This document shows positions 1-8,553 of a DNA stretch of 11,210 bases, in pieces. The notes under the pieces were generated by a model. The model did not search any database. It saw only the letters and a program-made list of their open reading frames with translations, and had not been told where the DNA came from. Source of the stretch: Euperipatoides rowelli (taxonomy: Eukaryota > Onychophora > Udeonychophora > Euonychophora > Peripatopsidae); assembly GCA_003024985.2 (NCBI GenBank), contig PXIH01S0019613.1. One strand, written 5' to 3'. Both the position numbers and the translations under genes were made by a program. Positions within the stretch are counted from its first letter, which is position 1. Every line of letters begins with the position of its first letter.

Positions 1-869
1 TAAAAAATTGATTAATTAAACAAGCATTTTTATACAAAAATACACATAAATCAATGAAGTTGAAATAGGCATTGATAAACCACTTTAAATGTACATATTC
101 AAATTCATTCAAATTATTGTTACTCATTTATAATCAAGTATATAATATCACACAGGTGTAGCCTCGGGCTTACACTATTAATATTTGATATCTATTGACA
201 CTATTGTGTGGTATTAATCTCTTGGATTATGCTCTTTACTCAAGTGAGTTCTCTTAGAATTACTCTTAGTATTTTTATTATTTAATCAGTGGTCTCTATT
301 TCATAAAAATTCAGGAAGGCAATCTCCCTATTTATATATACTGTAGATGAGAATGGGGTGGTGCTATCATGGTATATCTTTAAAAAATTTTAAATGAGAT
401 AATAAAATTTCTGAAATTTTAATTTAAATTGCATAGTTACTTAACTTAATAAAACTAGTGATGGTTTCTACACTTAATATTCCAAGGTTAGTTAAAAGGT
501 GGTTAAAGTCTAAAATAAGCCAAAATATAGCAGCACCCTCATTCATAAAAATAATAATACAATTGCTTACAATAAAGATTATAAACATGGGTCATTATTT
601 CTTAATTCATTAATTGTACCTGGTTAAATTTCAATATAATTGCAAAAGTTAAGCATGTAAAAATTAAACTGTCCTATTAAATTATTGGAAACTAGAGTCC
701 ATAAATGATGTATTATTCAGCATAAAATTAAAAATTCCTTTCAGTTGGGAATCCTATTTAACTGGATTGACTAAATGATCGCAATTGATATCATTAATAT
801 TGTAGATAAACTTCAATGTTATAGTTAATAAAGTTAAACAGTGCTAGGTAATTGTAGTTGATAAAATTT
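1..869. other. AT-rich noncoding DNA
   Basis: I see no gene here. The stretch is strongly AT-rich, stops interrupt all frames at short intervals, and no open frame with protein-like composition or a convincing acceptor/donor pair stands out. It is either intergenic or part of an intron upstream of the zinc-finger exons that begin at 5889. Confidence 0.6.
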
Positions 870-1400
870 TAAATCAAACCTGGACAGCACAATTGCTGTG
901 AGAGTTGGCACCTCTGATCCTGTGCGAAGTCTTGCGGGATCCAGTGATTCACCAGTCTAAGCTGCTGAGCTAATTTTATTGATATCAAAATTGCATATCT
1001 CTATCTAAGTTTTGGTTGAGATATCTGAGGGCTTAATATAAATGGGATGCTAACTGGGGGACAAGGCAGGTGACTTGAAGTAGTTTAAATAACTTGAATT
1101 GTTGATAGTTAAGGATGAACTCAGTGGTATCTCCAGCCTGTAAGATGATATTTAACAAGTCAAAGAGAGCACTGGGTTCACCGAATAACTAGTAGGGATC
1201 TGACTGGGATAGCTTTACTTGATTGAAAATTGATGTTCCGACTTCTTAAAATTCACAAGTTTTTGTTTTTATACTGCTATTGCAGTTTGAGTCCACTCGA
1301 AGGTCATTATTGGGTAGACACTAATTGGATGGGTCAGCTGACCACTTAATGAATCAATGAAAAATGGCCCCATCTGTCACCCTTGATTATCTTCTTTACA
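870..1400. other. Less AT-rich island of unknown nature (old repeat or exon-bearing)
   Basis: This stretch is visibly richer in G and C and less monotonous than the DNA on either side. On the minus strand, 880-956 is bounded by an AG on its upstream side and by CAG|GTTTGA on its downstream side, and two of its three frames are open. The acceptor lacks a good pyrimidine tract and I recognise neither translation. It may be an old dispersed repeat, a chance splice-like segment or an exon; the first seems most likely given the surroundings. Confidence 0.3.
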
Positions 1401-2610
1401 GCATCAATAGTCATAATTAGTTATTTAATTGTTTTGTAGTTACTATTTCTCTTAATGTTCTTCAACAGGGGTTCCTGTGAAATAAATTAACATTTTAAAA
1501 GTCTATTGCATAATTATGGTTGCTTCACAATTTATTATTTAACTGGTTTCTCATTTGTTGTTTTAAAATTTCTTATATTTTACGGGCATTTATTCTTAGT
1601 AAATAATATCAGCAATTATTTCTTGTTCACTTGAAATATAAATGTTCATTTTCATTGTAATCAGTCTAAATGGCACTATTTCAGTCATTAAGATAACTTT
1701 AGTAGTTGCAGGCTCGTCTTTCTTTATTGCTCCAATGACTTAGTTCATCCTTGGAAAATCTTCATAATTTCATGTCAGGGCTCCTATACATTATTTCGTT
1801 CCTAAATGCAACGCATTGTCTCTAGTTTGAGAATACTGTTACATTTTATATTTATTCTTTACTCATATATTGGTTTTGACCCAAGTGGTAGTTAATTTAT
1901 CTAGCTGATTGCAATATTTCAGCAATCTAACTTCTTTCAATTATATTGTTAAAAATCATCTGAAATCTTAGCAATCACGTGTCATGAGGAACACAATACT
2001 ATTCCAATACTATTTTGTCGTAATTTGTCACCACGATAGATAATTCAAATAAAGATTTCTTTTTATTATCAATGGGTTAATCAAATACATAATAATTATT
2101 TAATTTTTCATGGAAGTTTAACTTTCACAAAATGCTTATCTGTCACTCTGAATAAATAAGTTTTCTTAATAGAGTTCATGAAAGTTATTGCCTATGTGAT
2201 TGAAGGTTTAAAGGGGTTCACTGCCGTTCGGAGTATTATAGATTGGCCATACTTGAAAGCATATCTAACAATATAAATAAATAAAATTGAAATACATATA
2301 GAACTCGACTTTACAATACTAATTTTTCTCACTATTAGAGTATGCTAGGAATATATAAAGTTGTAACCCTTTATAATTCAAGGAATTGAATAAAACAAAT
2401 ATATCAATACAATATATTAAAATAATACAATATATGAAGTGATCAACCGTTACAATATTGACAACCATTGGAGCCTAGTCAATTATTATAATTATACAAT
2501 AAAAATTACCCAAATATACACAATTAGGAATGAAACAAATAATTTCAGATTATTTATTTCATTCTGTAGTTTAACTATCTGCTGTATATAGTAAACATTA
2601 TACACATTAA
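1401..2610. other. AT-rich noncoding DNA
   Basis: No gene, RNA gene or bounded repeat is recognisable. There are local direct repeats such as AATACAATATA near 2407-2440 and many A/T runs. The right end must contain the 3' untranslated part and flank of the minus-strand LINE, but I could not place its 3' tail or a target-site duplication. Confidence 0.5.
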
Positions 2611-3180
2611 TTATTTAATAATTGTGCATTGGCAATCCTCATGCGTCAAATAGGTCATGTCACGTATCGTACATCTCCACTGGTGACTGTCCATTGCCAG
2701 TGATGTCAAATGGGNCATCCTGCTTTAATTATACTTCCTGAGGCACATATTATAAGGTTTGGCAATGTACTGTATATTTCAGCCTCTTTTTGTATCAATC
2801 TCTTCATGGTGGTGCGAACACCACCACGAGGTCTTCTCCAAGTTGGTTCGTTTCTACTCCGAAAGGTCGAATTTGGTAATATACGACAGGGCATCCTTAA
2901 GACGTGTCCCATCCATTTCCATCACCTGATCTTTACCATTTCTGAGATGGCAATCACTCCAGCTCGCTTTCTCACATCATTTTGCACCATCATAGGAAAT
3001 CTAACACCAAGTATCCGACACAGGCACCTATGATCAAAAGAGTCCATCTTCCTACATTCCTCCACTCTCACAAGCCATGTTTCACAGCCATACAACAAAG
3101 TTGGCCGGACAGTTGCATAGTAAATGCGAACCTTTATCCGATGCCAGACATCCCTTCTCTTTCAAAAACCGATAAGTGAA
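2611..3180 (-). pseudogene. LINE C-terminal region (GCETW / HRCL / GHVLRM), broken
   Basis: Minus-strand frame at about 2930-3140 reads VRIYYATVRPTLLYGCETW, then DHRCLCRILGV and RKRAGVIAISEM. After a frameshift near 2930 the 2706-2912 frame gives WMGHVLRMPCR, EPTWRRPRGGVRTTMKRL and an acidic helix. A last shift near 2710 gives LTSLAMDSHQW and ends at TAA 2611-2613. This is the usual tail of RTE-like proteins: the Y-A-L-LYG-ETW block, the HR-LR-I block, the W-GHV-RM block, a Pro/Arg-rich R-PRG-W motif and an A-DR-W closing helix. Its presence shows the copy reaches the end of the ORF rather than being 3'-truncated. Confidence 0.85.
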
Positions 3181-4117
3181 CCAAACACATTTCTTGCCTT
3201 TCTGTAATCGGGACACAATCTTCAAGATGCCCCACCAGTACTTGTTATTTGAAATCCGTGATATATAAAACTGTCAACCTCTTCAATCGTCTCCAATCCC
3301 ACTTTTAGGTCATCCGTATCCATAGGTGTATGAAGATATTTAGTCTTTGTTGCATTTATGTGTAGACCAATTTTTTGGCCTCATCTCCAATACGATTAAT
3401 CATATGTTGTAAATCTGTCTTGTTATTGGCGAAATCAGCCACATCATCAGCAAAAGTCAAATCAGTGACTGTGGTATAGGATTATTCCACCAGGGGCGTC
3501 AACTAAGGCTTCCCTGAGAACGTGATCCATATAGATATTGAATAGGAGTGGTGAGAGTATCCCACCCTGGTGAACTATTGCAACAATGAAGTCCTTACTG
3601 TAATCCCCATAAGCTCTAATACAGGATTTTGTTGTCTTATATAAGACCTCAATAATGTGACAAAGCTTTAGTGGAACCCCATCCATTTCCAACAGTCTCC
3701 ATATACTGGCACGATGAACACTGTCAAATGCCGCTGTAAAATCAATGAATGCTATGTGTGTTTCCTGACGGAATTCGTGTCTCAACTCAAGCAACTGACG
3801 CAAGCCAAATATTTGATCAACACAGCTTCTGCCAGGTCTAAAACCAGCTTGACTTTTCCTGATACATTGATCTCTTTCTGTCAATAGGCAGTTTAACAAT
3901 ATCCTTTCCAGTATCTTGTACACAATGTATATCAGAGAATTTCATGATAGTTCTTGCAAATAGTTTTATCTCCTTCCTTGTGTAACGGGATTATAACCCC
4001 TGCTACCCACTCCTCAGGTATAGCTTCATTATTCCAAGTGTTAACAAACAATGATTTCAAATATGGAACAAGCACTGGTATGCCATGCCTGTATATTTCT
4101 GGGTCTAGTTCATCCAA
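3181..4117 (-). pseudogene. LINE reverse transcriptase domain, broken
   Basis: This domain copies the element RNA at the nicked target. The fingers start in 3932-4117 with LDPEIYRHGIPVL, WNNEAIPEEW, IIPLHKEGDKT and NYHEIL. A frameshift joins this to 3462-3923, which contains KSQAGFRPGRSCVDQI, motif A FIDFTAAFDSV (Asp at 3741-3743 and 3723-3725) and motif B VHQGGILSPLLFNIYMD. The usual block is close to RQGC-LSP, so His-Gln-Gly-Gly is a decayed version. After another shift, motif C reads LTFADDVADF, with the FADD catalytic pair at 3443-3454. The thumb continues as GLHINATKTK and EVDSFIYHGFQI, with further shifts. The active site Asp residues are retained but there is no continuous frame. Confidence 0.9.
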
Positions 4118-4749
4118 CCCAGGAGCTTTTCACCTTTCAGATTTTTTATGGATTCACATTCTCATCAGATGTCAGAGGGTCCACACTGACTTCATACGTT
4201 TCACTCAGTCGACTATCCCTGGTCCTTATAGGTAATGTCATCAAAGGTGCACAGTTGAGTAGGTCATTAAAATATTTTCTCCAATGACCCAGTTTTTCCT
4301 GTTTGTTGCACAAAGAGTGCCCAGTTTTATCCCTAATGACATCACTGATCGGGGCAGAAAAACTCCCAGCAATTTCTTTCATAAGTTGAAAAAATTTATT
4401 TGAGTCCCCTCTCTCTCTCTAGCCTGTCCCAGTTCCTCAGCCTTTTTGTTCCAGTGTATCTCCTTATCTCGTCTAGCTTGTCTTTTAATCTCACATGCCA
4501 AGATTCTGGCCTGTACCTGATTTTGGTTAGCCATGGCTATTTTCCTTTGGTCCAAAAGATTAACTGTGTGTGCACTGATCCAATATTGTCGTTTATTGTT
4601 GGATTATCCCACTACCTCCACTGCAGCACCATGGATGGCACTTTTTAGTTTAGTCCACAGAATGTCAACAGTATCATTTTGAGCGACATCAACAGAATGT
4701 AATTTCATTTTGCAATGTCTAGGCGTTTTATTTGTTTCTTCTTTCGTTA
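4118..4749 (-). pseudogene. LINE linker between endonuclease and reverse transcriptase, broken
   Basis: The minus strand reads a charged, Lys/Arg/Glu-rich segment with ILACEIKRQARRDKE followed by WNKKAEELGQAREREG, then the 4146-4382 frame with SDVIRDKTGHSLCNKQEKLG and WRKYFNDLLN. This arrangement, a basic IKR-ARRDKE helix followed by an I-D-G-N-K-L-W-YF block, is the normal connector of trematode endonuclease-reverse transcriptases. Stops, for example at the codon after VEVVG near 4600, and frameshifts interrupt it. The CT run at 4407-4420 encodes the ARERE stretch. Confidence 0.75.
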
Positions 4750-5545
4750 TTTTATAGGAATAATTTTTACTTTGGCACAAATCAGTGCATGATCAGTCAA
4801 GACATTAACACCCCAATAAGCACGACTGTCAATAATAGAACTTTGATGTTTGCGCCTAATTGATATATAATCAATTTGATTTCGAGTTTTGCCATCAGGG
4901 TTGATCTATGTTTGCAAGTGACGCAATGTATGTCTAACCAGTGTATTTGTCACCGTGAGCTGATGTGTTATTGCCAGCTCCAATTGTATTTCTCCCAGTT
5001 ACTCCATTGTCAGAATTTGAGTAAAATTGGGCATTAAAGTCCCTAGCAACCACAAGATAATCACCTTTTGGGATCAAGGAAATCTCAGTGTCCAGCATTG
5101 ATTAAAATTCCTCTGCCTCTATATCTCGGAATGCATTTGTCGGGGTATAAATGGCAATAATATTTATGTATGATTGTTGGCTACACAAGCGCATCACTGC
5201 CAACCACTCATTTAATGGCCTCCAACATTTTACTGCTTCCATATAACGGCCTGACAACACAACCCCTACGCCATGTTGACCAAATCCATTTCTTGGGCCA
5301 CTATGATACAGTTTAAAGCATGAATTTAGGCCTGGAATCTTTATGGCACCAATTCCCTCATTTGGCAGCCGGGTCTCTGAAATGCAGCATATGTCAATGT
5401 TTAAGCAGAGCTTGTTGAACCGCCTGTAAAAGTGTCCGGACATTGAGGGTTACAATGCTGAGCGGCCCTAAAAAGGGCCGTTGGATTTTCCGTCGCTTAT
5501 CGGGGACTCTGTAGCATGAACATAATATTGATGATATAAATGGCT
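4750..5545 (-). pseudogene. LINE endonuclease domain (APE-type), broken
   Basis: This is the N-terminal endonuclease that nicks the target DNA to prime reverse transcription. The frame opens with RPFLGPLSIVTLNVRTLLQ; the conserved Asn of LNVRTL is encoded at 5442-5444. A frameshift near 5400-5430 leads into the 5102-5443 frame with CCISETRL (metal-binding Glu at 5375-5377), interrupted by one TAA at 5102-5104. The same frame continues to VVARDFNAQ (DFNA at 5030-5041); the family usually has Gly-Asp here, so the Arg before Asp is a substitution. Another frameshift precedes the closing part, NQIDYISI (IDYIS at 4861-4875) and VLTDHALI (TDHAL at 4783-4797), the variant of the SDH motif with the catalytic His. 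All key residues are still visible, but the frame is dead. Confidence 0.88.
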
Positions 5546-5760
5546 AGATACCACAAGAGTGTGCCACGCCCAAGGGATGAGACACACTTAGTCTGGCTTC
5601 TCAATGTAGGTCTGTCTGGCTTGGGTCACCATTCTGGTAGTTGCACTACTGCCAGCATATTTCTCCATATCATGGAAGCACACAACCCCCTCCCTCCTCC
5701 CGTCACCACCACGATAAGGTGGCGTCTCATGGAGGAGCATATATACATTGTGTGTATATG
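5546..5760 (-). other. 5' untranslated leader of the LINE (approximate)
   Basis: This stretch is clearly richer in G and C than the DNA at higher coordinates and runs directly into the endonuclease reading frame. An in-frame TAG just upstream of that frame, at about 5546, separates leader from ORF. An open frame of 74 codons crosses it on the minus strand (5588-5812), but it extends past the probable element end into AT-rich flank, has no recognisable domain and is probably fortuitous. RTE-type 5' leaders often carry promoter activity; nothing here shows that directly. Confidence 0.5.
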
Positions 5761-5888
5761 ATATTATTGAGCTATTAATTTTAAAGCATTTGAGGATACT
5801 TATAATGCACAAATGGTAAGGGATTGAGAATTTTGCCTCATTTATTTATTTTTATGTTCACTTCTTTTTTTTTTCCTTACTATTATAG

Positions 5889-5943
5889 ATGGGGATTTGC
5901 ATTGTTTATGGGCAAACTGTACCAGAGCCAAAAAAGATCCAAA
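5889..5943 (+). CDS. Internal exon a: first half of a C2H2 zinc finger (Polybromo-like?)
   Basis: A long pyrimidine tract and TTACTATTATAG precede the exon, and AA|GTGAGT ends it. Read from the third base, it gives GDLHCLWANCTRAKKDP and ends with two bases of a Lys codon. The two Cys (codons at 5903-5905 and 5918-5920) form a C-X4-C pair of the CLWxxC type. The zinc ligands on the other side lie in the next exon, which joins in frame. The ATG at 5889 is probably not a start: that frame gives a different, unfinger-like peptide and sits right at the acceptor. The gene is probably a nuclear, DNA- or chromatin-binding protein. My best, tentative match is the C2H2 region found in invertebrate Polybromo proteins of the PBAF remodelling complex. 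Earlier exons are not visible; the antisense LINE sits upstream, so the preceding intron may be long. Confidence 0.62.
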
Positions 5944-6050
5944 GTGAGTGTCTTTTATATATTTTATATTTTATTTGATGTGATATGATGATCATTGATA
6001 TTTTAGTATTGTAGGGAAATTAGTCTTCTTGTCCGCGATGCCAGAAATTT

Positions 6051-6092
6051 TTCAGAAATTTTATAATAAGTGTCTATTATAAAATTTCTGAA
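6051..6092. repeat. Perfect 18-bp inverted repeat with 6-nt loop
   Basis: TTCAGAAATTTTATAATA at 6051-6068 is the exact reverse complement of 6075-6092, separated by AGTGTC. The flanks continue with imperfect pairing (AAATTT on the left, AATTTA on the right after one mismatch). It lies about 100 bases downstream of the donor of exon a, so it would be present in the pre-mRNA as a stable AT-rich hairpin. It could be the remains of a small fold-back transposon. Confidence 0.85.
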
Positions 6093-6357
6093 GAATTTAA
6101 AAATAAAATAATAAATTAGATTCGTTTTATTTTTTTTTCTGGAATAACACAAGCTCCAGGAAATTTTGGAGTTGTTTTCATCAGCAAAATTGACGAAAGC
6201 CATAATTATCAGTTACAGTGAATCTGTTTTTAGATTTCTAACCCCTAGGTTTTTATTATATTCTTATTGTATAACCCAACGCTTATATGTGGATGTTCGA
6301 TTATGTTTGTTTATCGAAGTGATTCCAGATTACATCACTTCCACATGTGTGGCACTT

Positions 6358-6411
6358 TTGGTTAAATGCATCCATAAAAGCTAGAGACGATTGATTGGTT
6401 GATTGTTATAT
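6358..6411 (+). repeat. ATTG-tailed dispersed repeat, copy 1
   Basis: It reads a GGTTAAATGCATCCATAAAA core followed by GCTAGAGACG and an imperfect (ATTG)n run ending TTGTTATATT. The same core and tail recur at 7290-7340 with a few substitutions. A short tetranucleotide tail is typical of the 3' ends of RTE-like LINEs and of SINEs they mobilise, so this may be such a terminus. The 3' end of the LINE in this window was not shown to match it. Confidence 0.6.
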
Positions 6412-6669
6412 TGTGCCTGAGGCCTGAACCATCATGTCGCCGCTTCTTAATGTAATTCCAACCTATATTTGAAGGTAAGGCTTATTGGCCTTTAATCTGT
6501 AGTTGCCTTTTATATTAAAATAAAATTGTTAAAACAATTTGTTTAGAGTCTCTGCCGGAGGATTGGGGCAGGCACAAGAATTTGCTATCTACTTTATCCA
6601 AGTTATAGTAAGACTGTTCTGTTTATTCCATATTTGATAATATTAGTTATGTTACTCATACAATAAAAT

Positions 6670-6743
6670 TGGAAAGCCTATGAGGTGAAGTTATCTGTTT
6701 CTTTTTTTCTGCGTATAGTTTGTGATAACTGATAGGCTTTCCA
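6670..6743. repeat. Two-part fold-back hairpin (12 bp + 7 bp stems)
   Basis: TGGAAAGCCTAT at 6670-6681 pairs perfectly with ATAGGCTTTCCA at 6732-6743. Further in, AGTTATC at 6689-6695 pairs with GATAACT at 6724-6730. This leaves a 7-nt bulge (GAGGTGA) on one arm, one nucleotide on the other, and a 28-nt pyrimidine-rich loop. The size is compatible with a precursor-like hairpin or a small fold-back element, but there is no expression evidence and the asymmetric bulge is not ideal for a microRNA precursor. Confidence 0.7.
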
Positions 6744-7269
6744 GCCAGGATCCATTATTAGACGTTAGCCACCGCCGAATCTATCTTGTTTAACATACAG
6801 TACAGTAGTTTGACTTTAAAAAGAGATAATAGATGACTCTGTAATCAGTCTCGTTTTTTAATTACAGTAGATAGCTTCAAAGAATGGTAATTTAGCTTTA
6901 AAAAGAGCCATTATATGTGTTTCTAAGTTCAATAGTAGAATGGTCCATTTTTGGATATTATCAGATTTCCCAAATGGATGATAATCTGGTTATACGAATA
7001 GTTATTGTGAAAAAAAAATTATAGGCTTTTTATAATAAAGAGATACTGTTACACAAAATCTATTAATTTGTTCATTTCAAAATATATTCATGAATTTATT
7101 GAAGTTTAAAATTACTTTGTCTGATATAGCCAATATTTTTTTTATTTCTGATTATTTATTGTTTATTTTTTTATTTTAATAATCTTGTTAGCAGCAACAA
7201 AATGGTAAAAAGTAAAGATTAATCTGGAAAATTCCTTTTTGATTTAACTGCAGAGTTGCGGTTGAGGAG

Positions 7270-7299
7270 CTGTTGGTTGAATGCCTGTTGGTTGAATGC
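7270..7299 (+). repeat. Perfect 15-bp tandem duplication
   Basis: CTGTTGGTTGAATGC occurs at 7270-7284 and again, without change, at 7285-7299. It lies at the left edge of repeat copy 2 and duplicates its first bases, consistent with slippage. Confidence 0.85.
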
Positions 7300-7340
7300 C
7301 TCCATAAAAGCCAGAAACGTGATTGATTGATTGTCATATT
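7290..7340 (+). repeat. ATTG-tailed dispersed repeat, copy 2
   Basis: GGTTGAATGCCTCCATAAAA, then GCCAGAAACGTG and a (ATTG)n run ending TTGTCATATT, matches copy 1 at 6358-6411 in the same orientation. The ATTG run continues irregularly to about 7365, with a second GATTGTCATAT. The similarity over about 50 bases is too long for chance in this context. Confidence 0.65.
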
Positions 7341-7720
7341 GATTGATTGAGTGATTGTCATATAGACGTTAAGAATCTAGTTCATAATTTTTATTGTATT
7401 TGTTAGACGTTTTAAGAGTACGGATTTAATTAAATTGGCTTGCTTTCAAGAAACCAAATACTTGATTCAATCTAATTCTATTATGAACATAACATAAAAA
7501 GTTACATGTAATGGTGGATTACATTTTGTATGTGATGGATGGGTGAACTTAGAGTGAAAAGGCTCAATTAACGCTATGAATCATATTATTAAAATATTGC
7601 ATAATTAGTGTTTTGTTTGTTTATTAAGAACAAAAAAATGTTGTAATTGTACCTTTATGTGCTTTAATGTATGTTTTATATCAAAATTCTCAAATAAAAT
7701 ATTTTTTATTTCATTTTTAG

Positions 7721-7813
7721 ACCATTCCCAAGCCTTGCTCGTTTAGTCCGTCATTGTAAGGAAGTACATTTACGAATTTCGGGCAAAGGGGTACATCACA
7801 ATAATAAAAATAG
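7721..7813 (+). CDS. Internal exon b: second half of the C2H2 zinc finger
   Basis: The acceptor is TTTCATTTTTAG and the donor ATAG|GTACAT. The first base completes the Lys codon left by exon a; 30 full codons follow and two bases (AG) remain, so both flanking introns are phase 2. The translation starts PFPSLARLVRHCKEVHLRIS and continues with a His/Asn-rich basic stretch. The two His of RHCKEVH (codons 7752-7754 and 7767-7769) are the other zinc ligands, giving C-X4-C-X18-H-X4-H with exon a. The finger is longer than the classical C2H2 spacing (12 residues), typical of divergent chromatin-protein fingers. A GTAAGG inside the exon at 7756 could act as a cryptic donor but would remove the second His, so I favour the longer exon. 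Confidence 0.65.
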
Positions 7814-8553
7814 GTACATAGAATTTCATTATTTTTTAAACTATTAAATGTAAAAAAAAAAAAATACATCAATTTAATGCTATAAATAATTTGCTCATAT
7901 TTTATCATTTTCATATTTAACCCTAGTATCCATGACATGGACCTTGGAGGTCCGGAAAATCTTTTGCTTTTAAGAACTACACATCACTTCAAATTCTAAA
8001 ATGTCCAAGATTATTCTTCCTAAAGATTGTTCTTCCTTGTAATTTGTGATATTTCGAATCAAGGAAAAAAAAATGAAAATAAATAAAATGATATTAAAAA
8101 TATATTACTTTTTAACCCAACACTTCACTTAAGAAATGAGAACAAGCCTGAAATTTTAAGATCTGAGCATATGTTTATTCTTTTTATGTTGTTTTTTTTT
8201 ATTATTATTATTTATTTATTTTATAATTTGAAATTATGATATTGCCAAAACTTTCCACAATTTTAATTGATAAAATTCCATTTGGGCCTCAGAAACCCAA
8301 GTCGTGTGAACTTATTAATTTTTATTAATTTTTTTTATATTATTGCCTTTCTTGGTGGGTTTTGATATGTTTTGTTTTTGTGCATTATGTGGCTCAGACA
8401 ATTATTTTTGTAATTTATTTTTGATGAAACAAGAATATTCTTATTCATCTTCTCTCTGTATAATAAATAAATGAATAAAAGACTGTGTAGAAAAATAGTC
8501 CTGCATACAAGGGTTAAGTTTTAAACTTTATTTATTCTATTTATTTTAAATAG
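7814..8553 (+). other. Intron between exons b and c, mostly a transposon
   Basis: It is bounded by GTACAT and TTTTAAATAG, phase 2. About 590 of its 740 bases are the TTAA-flanked element at 7921-8513. Without the element the intron would be close to 140 bases long. Confidence 0.55.
7921..8513. mobile_element. piggyBac-like non-autonomous element (593 bp) with TTAA target duplication
   Basis: The left end is TTAA|CCCTAGTATCCATGAC. The right end, read on the opposite strand, is TTAA|CCCTTGTATGCAGGAC. The terminal repeats match at 13 of the first 16 bases and begin with CCC directly next to TTAA on both sides (7917-7920 and 8514-8517), the signature of piggyBac superfamily insertion. Just inside the left end are two small palindromes: TCCATG-A-CATGGA and GGACC-TTGGA-GGTCC. 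I see no transposase reading frame, only AT-rich filler, so it would need a helper. It is clean enough to suggest fairly recent insertion into the intron. Confidence 0.72.

Larger units (their letters stand above)
2611..5760 (-). mobile_element. Degenerate near full-length non-LTR retrotransposon (LINE, RTE-like), antisense
   Basis: The minus strand holds, in order, a GC-richer 5' leader, an APE-type endonuclease, a charged linker, a reverse transcriptase and a C-terminal region ending at a TAA at 2611-2613. The order and the motifs (LNVRTL, SETRL, DFNA, TDHAL, FIDFTAAFD, FADD, GCETW, GHVLRM) are those of a single-ORF LINE that inserts by target-primed reverse transcription. The coding span of about 2.9 kb corresponds to roughly 950 residues, near the usual size. 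Many frameshifts and in-frame stops show it is dead. RTE-like is my best clade call; a CR1-related clade cannot be excluded by eye. The 5' limit is set by the base-composition change near 5735-5760 and is approximate. One undetermined base lies at 2715. Confidence 0.9.
5944..7720 (+). other. Intron between zinc-finger exons a and b
   Basis: Inferred from GTGAGT at the left and a pyrimidine-rich tract plus TAG at the right, with both flanking exons phase 2. It contains two fold-back structures and two copies of an ATTG-tailed repeat, listed separately. A segment at 6545-6604 lies between a TTTAG and a GTAAG and is open in two frames; it was not called because it would have to be spliced between two halves of one zinc finger. 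The rest is AT-rich without recognisable features. Confidence 0.55.

Noticed and set aside
1109-1132. Possible upstream exon ending CCAGCCT|GTAAGA in a phase compatible with exon a
   Set aside because: Very short, weak acceptor, and phase agreement has a one in three chance; no recognisable sequence.
2710-3179. Plus-strand open frames at 2710-3033 and 2982-3179
   Set aside because: They are antisense shadows of the LINE C-terminal region, which has the recognised motifs on the minus strand.
3954-4648. Plus-strand open frames at 3954-4235, 4051-4287 and 4400-4648
   Set aside because: They overlap the LINE reverse transcriptase and linker on the other strand and have no domain of their own.
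5738-5760. Imperfect palindrome CATATATACA...TGTGTATATG at the probable 5' end of the LINE
   Set aside because: Simple TA/CA alternation with a mismatch; not convincing as a regulatory site or terminal repeat.
5889-5891. ATG at the acceptor of exon a as a translation start
   Set aside because: It reads a different frame from the one that gives the C-X4-C pair and joins exon b; it sits directly on the splice site.
6003-6384. Open frames at 6003-6203 (minus) and 6166-6384 (plus)
   Set aside because: AT-driven composition, no motif; the first runs through the 18-bp hairpin and both lie within the inferred intron.
6545-6604. Open segment between TTTAG and GTAAG resembling an exon
   Set aside because: Including it would split the zinc finger between its Cys and His pairs; exon a joins exon b directly in frame.
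6814-6907. CTTTAAAAAGAG repeated at 6814-6825 and 6896-6907
   Set aside because: A 12-base A-rich direct repeat without further shared flank is weak evidence of a real repeat unit in this base composition.
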